From the NCBI GenBank assembly GCA_035048815.1, contig JAUCBN010000024.1:10104001-10168000 (forward strand): 64,000 nucleotides of DNA, given 5' to 3'. Shown here piece by piece: positions 43,641 through 54,971 of the stretch. The position numbers and the translations under genes are program-made. Under the pieces are notes generated by a model. That model was not told where the DNA came from, did no database searches, and saw nothing but the letters and a program-made list of their open reading frames with translations. This DNA comes from Abelmoschus esculentus (lineage: Eukaryota; Streptophyta; Magnoliopsida; Malvales; Malvaceae). Each line of letters starts with the position of its first letter. Positions within the stretch are counted from its first letter, which is position 1.

Positions 43641-46600
43641 TTATATGAGTGCAATTTTACGTGGTAACCCGAAATTCTGGTAAATCTTGATTTCACCATC
43701 CACTGTTGCAGCAACGATTACTACTCCCCAAGCCGTTGCTTCCATAGGACTAGGTGAAGCTCCGCCACCCACAACATCGAACCAAGACCAAATGGATGGT
43801 ACTGCAGCCGGCTGTGAAGTCGATTCCTCCAATTTTGTAGGGGTGGCTTGTGTTGAAGAAGATGAAATGGATGGTGAATCGCCTTTGTTTAGTGACGAAG
43901 GTCCTGAATTCGAAGACGACTCCTCGCTGATCCTAGGATCAGTAGGAGAAGTTTCGGCAGGATCTTCCGAAGGGGTAGTGGATTTCTCCCCATTGTTCTT
44001 CTTGTTGGGAAGTGGCGGTAAGCCTTTCTTGTTTAGTTGAGTGCTGTCTTCATTGATTGGTGTTATGTCACAGGATGGAGTTCGTCTCGAGTTCGGATTC
44101 TGCTTCGGCTGTGACCCCGCCATTGCTGGGGGCTCGCCTTCTATAGTACCGGTCCATGGGATGGCTACCGAAACAGATTTACACGGGAACTGCTCGTAAC
44201 CACGAGCATTTACCGCAACTCTTTTCCCGGCGCCTGTGTTCTTAGGCTCGTCATACCTCCAAACAAACACTTGGGAGTCTTCACTTGCAGTTAACACATA
44301 TTTTCCATTTGGAGTAAACGAAGCTGCAATTTGACTGCTGCTGTTTCGGAACCCTGCACAAACCATGAACAAGTATATGCAGAACGTTCGGAACGAAGAC
44401 GAAAACGGATAGGAAAATTTAAGTCTTTCCCGGAGGCATACCGCTGAACCTATAGATCACTTCTGAACCTTCCAAGATTCGGATTTTAGAATCCGCGGAA
44501 GTAATGAGTACTTGAGATGGATTAGTCGGACAAAACTGTTGGGAAGTATGTCAGTAAATAGCAGAGTATATAGACATGAAATCCAATGCAATGTATAAGC
44601 CATAAGGTTACCTGGAAACCAGTGATCTTTTTAGCATTAGCCTTCTTGGTTTGAACGTTAATCATTTCTTTCTGAGTTAATTTGCAGTCTAATTCATCAA
44701 TTAAGACAAGAAGATTAGAAAACAAATTCATGGTAACATTAAGACAGTAAAATTTGAGCTATATACCTTCAGTACTGTACAGTCGACAATTGCCTTTATG
44801 TGAACCTATGAACGCACCCTTCAATAATGAAAGCATTCAGTACAACTTAGAAGAAGAGTTAGAGATTTTGCTTAACATAAATGTTGTTATCATATGAACA
44901 GTTTCAATCAATCACAAGACCTGGCCATCCGGAGTGTAGCAGGCAGCGGTGACCATTTCGTCGATATCGGTCCAATCGACAACTCTCCGTTCCGGGACGT
45001 TCCAAATTCGAACTTTCGCATCGAGGGATCCGCTTATGAAATGATCTTCGTCCACAGGATTGAAATGTATGCAAGTTACTGCAAATGAAAGCCAGATGAG
45101 TAATGCTCATGGGGTTTAGTTTTGTTAAGCTGAGGTAATTGTACCATAATCACTATGAGCAAACACTTTTACACAGCTCTTGGTTTCCAGGTCCCATAGC
45201 CTCACAGTTTTGTCCATTGAAGATGAAAGTAGTTGCTGCAAAATCCATCAATATCAAATCTACAAATCTTTAAACAACTCCATGATTTTTATCAAGGATT
45301 GTCAGAATCGAACCTGAGATTTGGCCCAGGACAAATCCAAAACATCCTCGGTATGGCCTTTGAAAGAACAGATTGGTCTGTCCGAGAGTGAAAACACTAC
45401 TTCTGGCTGATGGACATAATCAGGAATTTGACTGTTTTTAGTTGCTGCAGGTTTCGATCCTGCGAGAGATGGATGAACCGGCGAACTCCCTGGTGTTAGG
45501 CCGGCTTCATTGGGTGACATTACCTCGCATTCTTGAACTTCCCACACATGAATTACGCTGTCCTCGCCAGCACTGGCTAAATGCCGAGCATCGGTGCTAA
45601 ACTTGATGGCCCAAATCGGTCCGTCGTGAGCCTGAATCTCTTGACATAAATGTAAAGCACTCAATTCCTTGTATGATTTCCCTGCTTGTCGAACTTTCAC
45701 CCATTGATTGTTTCCGGTTCCAGCCTTGGCGGCAGCAGCAGCTGCAGCAGCATTATTAGTCTTTTGATTCTGTTCCAAGGCTAAAACAACCTCCCTTTCC
45801 TTCTCTCCCCTCAATGCCATAGAATTGGCAACCCCTTTTATGCTTTTCAACATGGAAGCACCTTTACTCATGCTCATCTTCAAGCTCTTGGAGATATACG
45901 AATCCGATTTATTATCATTTGCTCGGCGCATTAACTCCTTTACCACCGGTGAATACCCCACGCATTTGTCGAATTCCTCCATTGTTAACTTCTTCCCAGT
46001 TTGAAGATCACTCAGCTTGTTCCACCTCCCGTCTTGGTCGTACTCGTTGACGATAAACTCTTTCCCCGTATCCAAATTCTTAATCAAGAAGAACGCTTCG
46101 AATCCACGTTTCGAGACGATTGAGGTTAAAGAACCGCTCGGTCTATGTCCATGGTTACTGTCTGATTTTCTAGGGGATGAAGCTTTAAGTTTGCCCAGGA
46201 CGTATGATTTTGCAGATGCGGTTGATATTAATGAATAGGTTCTCGTGAGACGTTGCTTCGAATCGCTGCCGAGCATCTCTTGTTTCCTTTGCTTTTCGGC
46301 GGAACGTGACTCGATCTCGCCTTCCGACCGGGACCGTACCAACAGGAAAGAAACCGGCGTGCGAGGCAACTCCTGTTTCGATGAATCTTCATCGGTTGTT
46401 TTTTTAGTATCTTCGTCTGTTATTGTTTTTGGTTCCGTTATAGGAGCACTAGTCATAGCACTCCCCGGGGATCTGGATTTTACAGTGGCCTGATCAGTGG
46501 TCTTAGCAGTCGCCGGAGTTCCGGATTTCGCTGCGGGGGCCTGAGCATTAGCCTTAACAGTTGCAGGAACGGGAGCGGAAGCCGGTGACGGAGCGGGTTC

Positions 46601-46939
46601 GGGAACCGGAACCGATTTGATAGGGGGCTTACTGGAAACAATACGTTTGAAAGTAAGAAGCTGTTTGTTGGAATTTAATCCCATGCCTTGAAAAAGCTTC
46701 TGTCTTCTTGCCTTAATAGAACCCGGAGACGTCATCCACATGTTATAGTCGGGAGCCGCCGGTGTTGCCGTGACTGGCTTCACTAAGGAAACGTGACAGT
46801 CATCGAAATCTTCGTTTTCGTCATCGGAATGTCTGTCGCGAGTTGCATTTCTAGGTTCGAAGAACTCATCGTCATCATCTCTTAGCCCGTCCCAATTCAT
46901 GGTCATTGTTTTCTTTCGATCCATTCTTCGAGCATCCAT
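43641..46939 (-). CDS. WD40-repeat protein (plant WDR44-like), seven exons, 936 aa
   Basis: Scaffold-type WD40 protein; the plant class is annotated as WD repeat-containing protein 44-like and its role is poorly known. Minus-strand exons: 46939-45314, 45235-45145, 45078-44921, 44818-44767, 44688-44612, 44535-44442 and 44353-43641; all borders are GT-AG and all phases match. The open frame extends past 46939, but the first ATG is there (MDARRMDRKK). Residues 1-430 are acidic, then Pro/Ala/Thr-rich, with a conserved block FFLIKNLDTGKEFIVNEYDQ-DGRWNKLSDLQTGK and a run of eight Ala. WD repeats start near residue 430 (HDGPIWAIKFSTDARHLASAG), followed by CSFKGHTEDVLDLSW, LLSSSMDKTVRLWDLE, HFISGSLDAKVRIWN and KYVLTASEDSQVFVW. 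A Ser/Pro-rich insertion then precedes a last blade-like piece. A seven-blade propeller is inferred. Confidence 0.93.
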
Positions 46940-47265
46940 TTTTCCACATTTACCGAACACACCACGACAGGAAACAAAACCAAAAAGGTTTTATGTTTGG
47001 TCTTTCTGTTTTGATTTGAAAGCCTTTGGGATGGCTTGAGAAGGACAGAGGAAGGATGGAAGAGAGGAAAAGCAGGGAAGATTCGTGTTTAAGGAGTGAA
47101 GGGACAAGAATAGAAACGGTCAAATCGGGGACATCTTGCACCTTCAGTTTCATGGGTAATGTTTTCTGAACGTACAGATCAACATAAACTCTTCAGTGTT
47201 GTTAACCATAATCATCAAATTACTGTCCTTCGTGCTTCATAATTTACGGTGCAAATCGTTTATAT
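46940..47265 (-). other. Promoter and 5' UTR of WD40 gene
   Basis: The region upstream of the WD40 start on the minus strand is CT-rich (TCTCTTCC-like words) as in plant leaders. The 67-codon frame in it has no domain. No clear TATA box. Confidence 0.4.
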
Positions 47266-47269
47266 TTTA

Positions 47270-47987
47270 GGTATAAAAATAATTTTAATCTTTAATCTAT
47301 ATAATTTTTATCGTTTTGACCCTTATTTTTTTAGATAAATTTAGCTTTTAACTTATATCATTTTGACAAATACTTTAATTTTAACTATCATGATAACTGG
47401 ACCGTTAAAAAATCTAACAATGATGACATGTTATATGCATATGATAATATTATTTTAAATAACATGACATTTAACTTATCAAATACATATATATATATAT
47501 GAAATATAATTTTATTCTAATATAAAATATAAAATAATTAAAATAAAAATAAAATATTAAAAATTAATTAATTTTAAAATAAAATGATACTAAACATTCT
47601 CGATCCTAACTACGATAGAATTAAAATCTTATCTTAAAAAATTAATTAATTTAGTAGTTAGGGTTGAGAATGTTTAGTAGCATTTTATTTTAAAATTAAT
47701 TAATTTTTAATATTTTATTTGAATTTTAATTGTTTTATATTTTATATTAAAATAAAATTATTTTCATATATATTTGATAAGTTAGATGTCATGTCATTTA
47801 AAATATATTATCATATGCATATTATATGTCATTATTGTTAGATTTTTAACGGTCTCGTTATCATGGTAGTTAAAAAATAATGTATTTGTCAAAAAAATAT
47901 AGGTTAATGGTTAAATTTATCAAAAAAAGAATAAGGGCCAAAACGATAAAAAAGATAAACATTAAGGGTTAAAATTATCTTTATGTT
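47270..47987. mobile_element. Palindromic MULE-like MITE, copy 3
   Basis: 718 bases with the same arms as the copy at 17080; ends are GGTATAAAAATAATTTTAATC and AAAATTATCTTTATGTT. A perfect 9-bp duplication, TATATTTTA, lies at 47261-47269 and 47988-47996. The centre is shortened: the loop and part of the right inner arm (the TTCTATCGTAG mirror) are missing, so the sequence goes from AATTAATTAATTT straight into AGTAGTTAGGG. It inserted about 330 bases upstream of the WD40 start codon, close to or inside its promoter. Confidence 0.88.
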
Positions 47988-47999
47988 TATATTTTATTA

Positions 48000-49200
48000 T
48001 AATTTTAATAATATTTTTATTTTAATTTGATAAATTTAAAATTTAAAATAAAATATTATAATTTAAAGTTATCGTATCAAAAATAAAGTGTATTTTTTAA
48101 GATTTAAGACGTAAAGAAATAGTGTTAAAATTTAATTTTAAATATTTTTATTAAAGAGCATAATTAGAGAAAGAAAATTTTTATTCCATTATTGTTACTA
48201 TTTTCGGTTTAAAATATAAGGGATATAAGTTTTTTTTTTATTATCCGCAAACCTTTGTTTCTTTACCCTATAATAAAATCTATTTGTTGGGGGGAAAATC
48301 AAAGAAATAATAATTACAATTATAAGTTAAAACATAAAAAAAATATTTAAAATGCTTCATTAAAAGTATACATTGAATTTTTTAGATTTTAAGACTTTGA
48401 ATGAAAGTAGGGGTTTAATTAAAAAAGACAATACAAAAATTAAGAATGTATTTAAAATTTTAAATTGCGAAAAATATTACTATAAAATTATATAAAATAT
48501 TCGCTTTTTACTTTAAAGCTTATCAATAACACCCGTAAAAAAATTAGACTTGATTTTAAAAAATTGAATTATTCAACTTGGCGCAAAAAATTAATTCGTT
48601 TTAATTTATTTTTTAATTTTATAAACATGAATCGAAAATTTTGAGTTATAAAATAAAAATTTGAATAATTTAATTTTTTTAGTGATTAGTTGACCAATTA
48701 TTAAATTTTAATAGATTATATCAATTTTGCATGATATATTATGTATATCGTATGTGAAAATGTAAAAAAAAATATACTTGTATATCACATATGAATATAA
48801 AAAACCTTTTAAATTTGAATCAATTTCTTATAATATTATAAATAATTATAATTAAAATCATATAAAAACTCAACTTAATTCAAAAAATAAATAAAATTTG
48901 AATCATAAAATAAAACTTGTAAACTCGAATAACTCAAAAAAAATTTAACTCGATACAATTCAATCGAACGATTAACCCTACACACTTAAACATAACGACA
49001 ATCGTCAAAAATTAGGTGTAATTATGGAGTCCAAAGAAAAATAAAATCTAGAAAATAGTAATTAAAAAATAGAATATTGAACCAAATTAAAAAAAAAATA
49101 CACCAATATTATATTTCCTTACAGACCAACATCATCGTCATCATCATGGACTATCACATAAACAAAAATGGAACTTTACCTAAAAACACTGCTAATTACA
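48000..49200. other. Intergenic, very AT-rich
   Basis: 1.2 kb of AT-rich DNA. No gene, RNA or clear repeat boundary is seen. Confidence 0.5.
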
Positions 49201-49242
49201 CTTAAATAAGTTGGTAATTAGAATCATTTCTTCTCTTATTGT

Positions 49243-49635
49243 TCAACCTTTCTTCACCCGTTTCGAAAAATCTAGTTGCAGCTGCAGAAGATTCCCGACC
49301 ACGAGGGTACAGGCATTAGAAATATGGGTACGCGATGCTTTTCTTTTGACCGGCCTCGGTCTTCTCGGTGCAGGCGGGCATATTTTCGGCTCTGGGATTT
49401 TATGTTCCGAAGATGTTGGGGTTTCGAAACCATCATAGTCACCGTCGTCGTCGTCACCACCGGCGCCCGACTCTTTCTTCTTCTTCTCTTTGGTCTCCCT
49501 TCGAGCCGATGCAACGTTCATTTCTTCTTCTTTTCCTTCTTTACTGGGTGTAGTCTCGTGAAAATCCAACGCGGGTGGTTTCATGATATCGAATTTGATC
49601 CTTTCTTCTTCATGATGCGGCTCTGGTTTCGCCAT
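49243..49635 (-). CDS. SMR: SIAMESE-RELATED (SMR) cyclin-dependent kinase inhibitor, 130 aa
   Basis: Plant-specific inhibitor of CDK-cyclin complexes that stops mitosis and promotes endoreduplication, often in stress or organ maturation. The upstream frame is open to 49785, but the only fitting ATG is at 49635 (MAKPEPHHEEE). The diagnostic SIM/SMR motif is at residues ~68-95: DGFETPTSSEHKIPEPK, then CPPAPRRPRPVKRKASR. Residues 40-65 are highly charged (KEKKKKE then GDDDDGDYD), which is common before the motif. Length is normal for the family (about 80-130). Single exon. A TATA-like TTATAAAG on the plus strand (CTTTATAA on the minus) near 49708-49715 lies ~75 bases before the start. The exact SMR number cannot be assigned by eye. 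Confidence 0.9.
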   Translation of the reverse strand: MAKPEPHHEEERIKFDIMKPPALDFHETTPSKEGKEEEMNVASARRETKEKKKKESGAGGDDDDGDYDGFETPTSSEHKIPEPKICPPAPRRPRPVKRKASRTHISNACTLVVGNLLQLQLDFSKRVKKG

Positions 49636-49799
49636 GGCCAGATTCCAGAAGGGAAACCAAACCTGGGTGAGTAAGAGAGAAAGTAGTGAGGAAACAGTTT
49701 CAGAGCTTATAAAGAGGTGGAGTTGAGTGCATCGGATCCTTCGCCAACAAGAAGGTGACTTTGAAAGCCTCACATTCGCCACCAAACATGCTTTTCTTT

Positions 49800-51620
49800 T
49801 CCTTTCCGGGGCAAAAATTTAAGTCTAAATATAAAAAATAATATTATTGATATTTACCGTAAATTAAATTTAAAAATATTTTTTATTAAATAAAATTTTA
49901 TTTAGTAAAAAGATAAGTTAAAAAATAATAAAATAAATATATAATTTATCTCAAAATGATCGGACAAAAATTTGATTGAAAAATATTTTTTAAAAGCAAA
50001 AACTCATAGCTTTTTAAAAGTACTTTTAAAAGAAAATAATTTATTTATCATCGTTTATTTCGTTAAATCTCTTAAATTTAAAAAAAAAATGTCTGAAACA
50101 TACATTTTTGATGATTACTTAAATATATATTTTATAAACTAAACAATTCATAAAATATTTTTATAAATACTTTCTTTATAAAAGAGTTTAAGTATATTAT
50201 GTAATTAATACTATATATTAATAGTACTAATCTTACTTGTGTAGGGTTACCTTCAAATCTTTTTATTCCTTTTTCTAGTATTTGTTAACTTTATATTGTA
50301 TAGAATTATTTCTGTTTCTTAAGGTAAATGAAAACTTTGCCTGCATGCCATTAGTGTCACCCAAATATTGTTTAATGAAAAATTCTGAAATAGCTTGTTA
50401 ATTCAAATTATATAATCATATTTATTTAAATATTTGTTAAATTAAGTATTAATATTAAAATTCGAGTTTAACTTCTTTATAATTTTAAAGTTTAAAATTC
50501 AAATTTCAGAAGATTAAGAGTTTGATGTATTTTTGGGATTATAATCTAAAATTTAAAAATCATGATTTGAAATTTAATTTTTAATATTGGTACATGAAAA
50601 AAATATAAAATAAAATATAAAAAATATATCACTTACTCTTTTTACATATTTAAATAACGATAGCAATATGTTATTATGATTATAATTTTATCTTATTTAT
50701 GTAATTGTATCTTGTTTTTTATTCACAAGTATTTTGATCAGAAGAGTGTGTATGGATCATTATTTTTGCATTCATTGTCCTCTACTCAAAAGACATATCT
50801 AATAGGATGTGCAGTAATATTATTTATATTCTAAGACCTCCTTTTTTGATAATGTAGGATTAATATTCTTTATCTCTTTTTAAACGTGACACATGTCCAT
50901 GCCTCACACTCGTAATCATATGTTTCAGAAATGTCAAACTCCCCTTGCCTTTCTCATTTTTACAATTCAATCCCTACTTAAATCTCCAAGTTTGGTCTTA
51001 TTAAGGGTATTTGAACTTAATTATTTGATTTAATTAATATTTATTTTTTAATTAGGTATCTGAACTTGTATTTTGCCTTTCTTAATTATTTGATTTAAAT
51101 TAATATACATTTTGATATCTACTTAGTTTCTTGGTTCAAAGTAGTACTTGAATTCCACATATTTGTTCAATTTTGTATTTATATTTTTATCTGATTAATT
51201 ATTAAATTTCAGACGAAAAACTTTATAACATGAAATTTTAGAATTATTTGAATTAGTTTAAGTCTACATGACCGATCCAATATTAATTCGAAATCATCCA
51301 ATAAACTAAATTCAGAGATAAAAATATATATAAAAAAACATAAGTTGTAGATTATCAGTCGATCTAGTGAGACGAGATAATAAGCGTTTTAAATAAAGTT
51401 TAAGGTTAAAATTCTAATATTCTGAATTGATCAAATTGGATTAAAAAGATTGCTCTCATATTGAGTTTTTACAATACTTAATTATGATTTTACCCATTTT
51501 TAAATTTCAAACATCAGTAAAGATTAATTATCATTTTTAATAAAAATGTCTATTAAAATGTTAAATTATTAATGATTTTGATGTGATCATCTGTACTATT
51601 CACTGAATATATTTTATGCT
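49800..51620. other. Intergenic, AT-rich
   Basis: 1.8 kb with no gene. From about 50840 to 51190 there is a stretch with TTAATTATTTGATTTAATT-like direct repeats spaced by roughly 60-70 bases (near 51018 and 51084), suggesting a small local duplication. Nothing else supported. Confidence 0.45.
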
Positions 51621-51629
51621 TACATGATT

Positions 51630-52223
51630 AGGGGTGATAATGAGTCGAGTCCGAGTTTAACCAGGCTTGGCTCGGTTTGGAAACAATACTATTGGGTTTG
51701 GCTCGGAAATAATATTATTAGGATCGGCTCAGACTCGAGGCTCGTCGAATTCGGAATTCTAGGCTCGGGCTCAAAGCTCGTGCGACTCGGCTCGGGCTCG
51801 TCAGGCTCATTTCGGCTCGACCCAAAAAAGACAATTTTATTATATTTTTATATAAAAGATAGGATATCGTTAAAAACTCTTTTCATAACTAACGCCGAAA
51901 ATAAAATTAAATATTGAGAAAGAGAAAAAGTGTCAAATTTATTATAATTAATTTTATTTTTAGTGAATTTCTCCTATTTTATTTTATTGTTTTTCTTTTG
52001 CTAAAATGATTACTTTTAGTGTATATGTAACATATATATAATATAATTATTCCGAGACTGTTCACGAGCTTTTCGAGTCGAGTTTAGGTAGGCTCGTCTC
52101 GTTAAAGTCTTGAGCCTAACCCAAACTCGAGTCGAACTTATTCGATTCGAACTCACTCGAGTCGAGCTTTGACCGAATCGAGCCCAAGTAGCTCGCGAGC
52201 CGGTCAAGCTCATTATCACCCCA
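51630..52223. repeat. CGAGTCGAG repeat element, copy 4, with terminal inverted repeats
   Basis: Starts AGGGGTGATAATGAGTCGAG and ends GGTCAAGCTCATTATCACCCC, giving a 14-base inverted repeat GGGGTGATAATGAG / CTCATTATCACCCC. The GC-rich arms hold GGCTCGGGCTC and CGAGTCGAGC words; the AT-rich centre matches the element at 22553-23117. The 97- and 67-codon open frames in it follow the repeated words and are not genes. Class unknown; the inverted repeats suggest a DNA-transposon derivative. Confidence 0.72.
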
Positions 52224-52239
52224 ACGATGACATTATTTG

Positions 52240-52950
52240 TTTGGTATTTTTCTGTGACATTTATAACCTAACCTAGTGCTATTGGTTACTTTTGGAACAC
52301 TATAAGAGACACATAGAGAATGCTACAAAACATGCATCAGTTTAGATTGACTATTTGGGTGGGGAACATTATAATTACTGAGCAGAAAATGAGTTATGTT
52401 TCCCCACAGATTCAGTGGGAGGCGTCCTTGGAGAGGTGACTCCATAGAGATGTATACACCAAGTTTTTTGACAAAAACAGTATGAAATACAGCAAGGAGT
52501 GGAGACTTGTGAAGTTGAAGAATTCCGTACGTATACATATAATTTTGTGAACAACCCTTCAAGATCAGCACTGGATCGGCGGGTCCATTACTGGAAAGTA
52601 TGGATATTTAAGCGGAGAGATGATGAGTATGCTGTTTGCAGATCCTTTGCTGTCTGCTTCAGGCAGCAGCATAGACTCCCTAGTGACCTTGTTCCATTAT
52701 GTCGTGTCGTTAACAAGGAATGGCATGTCAGGATTCATCAACCACGCACCATGTGACGTTGTTGTTAGTGTTTAATTAAATTTCTAGGTTTTTAATTACT
52801 TGATTTGTGATTGATTCAGGTAATGTGGTAACTTATTTATAGAACAGCTTACAGCTCTGTAGAGTCGACCATTCTGGCTTCCAGGTGCCAAACCAGTAGC
52901 ACTTGGACTGGAAGTGGAAACCGTAAAAGGAAAAGGGAAGAAAAAATTGC
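52240..52950. other. Intergenic with an unassigned coding-like block
   Basis: From about 52395 to 52755 base composition is close to coding and an 85-codon frame runs on the plus strand (52499-52756), but it opens with GTG, has no recognisable domain and the neighbouring frame is equally open. It may be an exon remnant. I cannot assign it. Confidence 0.3.
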
Positions 52951-52953
52951 TAT

Positions 52954-53026
52954 CGCCCACCGTGGGGCTCGGACCCACGACCACAAGGTTAAGAGCCTTG
53001 CGCTCTACCGACTGAGCTAGACGGGC
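52954..53026 (-). tRNA. tRNA-Lys (anticodon CUU)
   Basis: The minus strand folds as a 73-base cloverleaf: acceptor GCCCGTC with GGTGGGC, D arm AGCTCAGTCGGTAGAGC, anticodon loop CTCTTAA (anticodon CTT), T stem GTGGG/CCCAC. The T loop reads TCCGAGC where the usual plant gene has TTCGAGC, so the near-universal U at position 55 is C here. A run of six T follows the gene on the minus strand (AAAAAA at about 52941-52946), a normal Pol III stop. It may be functional or freshly decayed. Confidence 0.92.
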
Positions 53027-53039
53027 AATGCCAGCTAAT

Positions 53040-54965
53040 TAAGATATATTCCGATCCTTACCTTTACTTAGCTTTGTTTATCCTGTCAAATAAACCACTT
53101 ACTATAGGGTTTAATTTCTCTATATTTCTCGCTGTTAAATTCTTGATCCTATTTTATTTTAGTCCATTGATTAAAGATGTTCGTATTATCTTATTTTATA
53201 TGGGTTTAAATTTCGATATAAAGAAAGATATAATCTCTCTATTTAATAAAAGAAAATATTATTCATAATCAGTAAAAGGATTACCTATTTTACTTATTTT
53301 CTTTTAACTTATTTTTCTGTAATGAAATTGATATAAATATCATTGATGTCTTCAGTTTTACACTGATGGCCATGGAGGGAAAGTGTTTGGAGGTTGACGA
53401 TGGGGAACTAATTTATTACCCTTTTGTAATTTATTTTAAATTAAATATAATTATTTTATAATTTCAAATTAATTTAACTTAGAATTATTTGAATTGATAT
53501 TTCATTGTTTAATTAGTTAATCATGTTTTTTTAGTGGACTACATATGAATTTAAAATAATAACAAAATGATAGTTTATCGCTATATGAATTATTTGAACA
53601 GATATTGCTGTAATATCGTAGTTGATTAAAAAAATAATAACAAAATGATAATTTTACGGGCTTGTTTTGCCCAAATTATAGTTTAGGAGCATGTTTTACG
53701 GGAGGAAAAAGCATAATTTGAGGAGAGATTATTAGGTGAACCCTGTTTACCACGTTATTTATGGTCCAAACAATCAGGACCATTGATCTTTAAATAACCA
53801 CATAATAACTACCACCCATTAAGTATATGTAGGAAAGAGAAAATGTTTTACTTAAAAAAAATTAAGATCAACGATTCTGATTAATTGGGATCATAGATGA
53901 CGTGGTGAACACGGTTCACGTAATAATTTTTCTAGTTCGAGGGGTATTTTTAGATTAAAGCTTTTTATTTTGATTATTAAACTATAACCTTTTTAATTAT
54001 ACCGTTAAACAATTAAAATTATTTTAATCTGACTTTTATCTTTTAACAGAATTGATAATGTCTTAGTAAAGTAAATTTATGTAATTATATATTTATTTTT
54101 TTATTATTTATACATTATTTAATTTTAATTTTTATTCAATTTAATAAATTTAATTCTTCCAATTATATGATGACACATTTTAAATTATTTTTAATTTATT
54201 TAATTTTAGAAAATCTAATTAAATAATGACATGCGTAAATCTAAAATTATCATAAAATTATTCCATATATTTGGATACCTGATCCCTGATCCAAAAATAC
54301 GAAGAATTAAAGAAGCATACAGCTGATTTTTAAGATGGAATCTGAATTGTTATTTTGTGGATCCAACCAAAATAGATTCACATCTACCTTAATATTTTCC
54401 TGTCTCTTCTTTGTTGTTTCATGTCCACTGTGTTATTACAGCTTGGGGCAATGGCAGTTGGTTTGTCCGACCCTGTCATGAGATGTGAAAATGGTTTTAA
54501 CCAACCAGTTTTGTGTTCCAGTTTGGTCATATTCTAGCAGTGAGTTCTGGAGTGTGAAACCAAGGACCAACCAACCATGTTATGCTGGGCTGACCTTTTA
54601 AAAAGCTTCCGGAAAGTCTTGAGAAACCTCTATTCCCTTGCATTTATAAACTAAAAACAGTGGGAGAGGAAAGACGAAGGACAGGAGTTTATTTAGAGTG
54701 ATATCACGGGGAAAATCAAGATTTAGGGTTGCAAGGGGTAAAATATAAATATTTAAAAGTAGAAGGATAAATTTATAAAAAATATAATTTTAAAAAAATT
54801 TAAATAAGAGAACAAAAATTTTAAAAAAATCGGGGTGAAAGATAATTGTCCTTTCCCATCCCATATAATTTAGTCACTGATCATATACATCTAAACACAT
54901 GAATAGGAATACTAGATAGGATGATATAATAACATAATATTTAATAAAGGATGCACTATAAAATT
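53040..54965. other. Intergenic, AT-rich
   Basis: 1.9 kb with no supported gene. The frame at 53074-53268 has no domain. The block 53730-53940 has a near-mirror pair (GGTGAACCCTGTTTACCACG against CGTGGTGAACACGGTTCACG), suggesting a small fold-back repeat of ~200 bases. The stretch 54380-54690 is less AT-rich but shows no gene. Confidence 0.4.
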
Positions 54966-54971
54966 GCGTAT

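Noticed and set aside
49636..49785. N-terminal extension of the SMR frame
   Set aside because: No ATG in the extension; it runs across the TATA-like string and leader.
51624..52219. 97- and 67-codon frames
   Set aside because: Made of the CGAGTCGAG repeat words of a non-coding element.
52499..52756. 85-codon frame as a gene
   Set aside because: Starts at GTG, no domain, another frame equally open; possibly an exon relic but not assignable.
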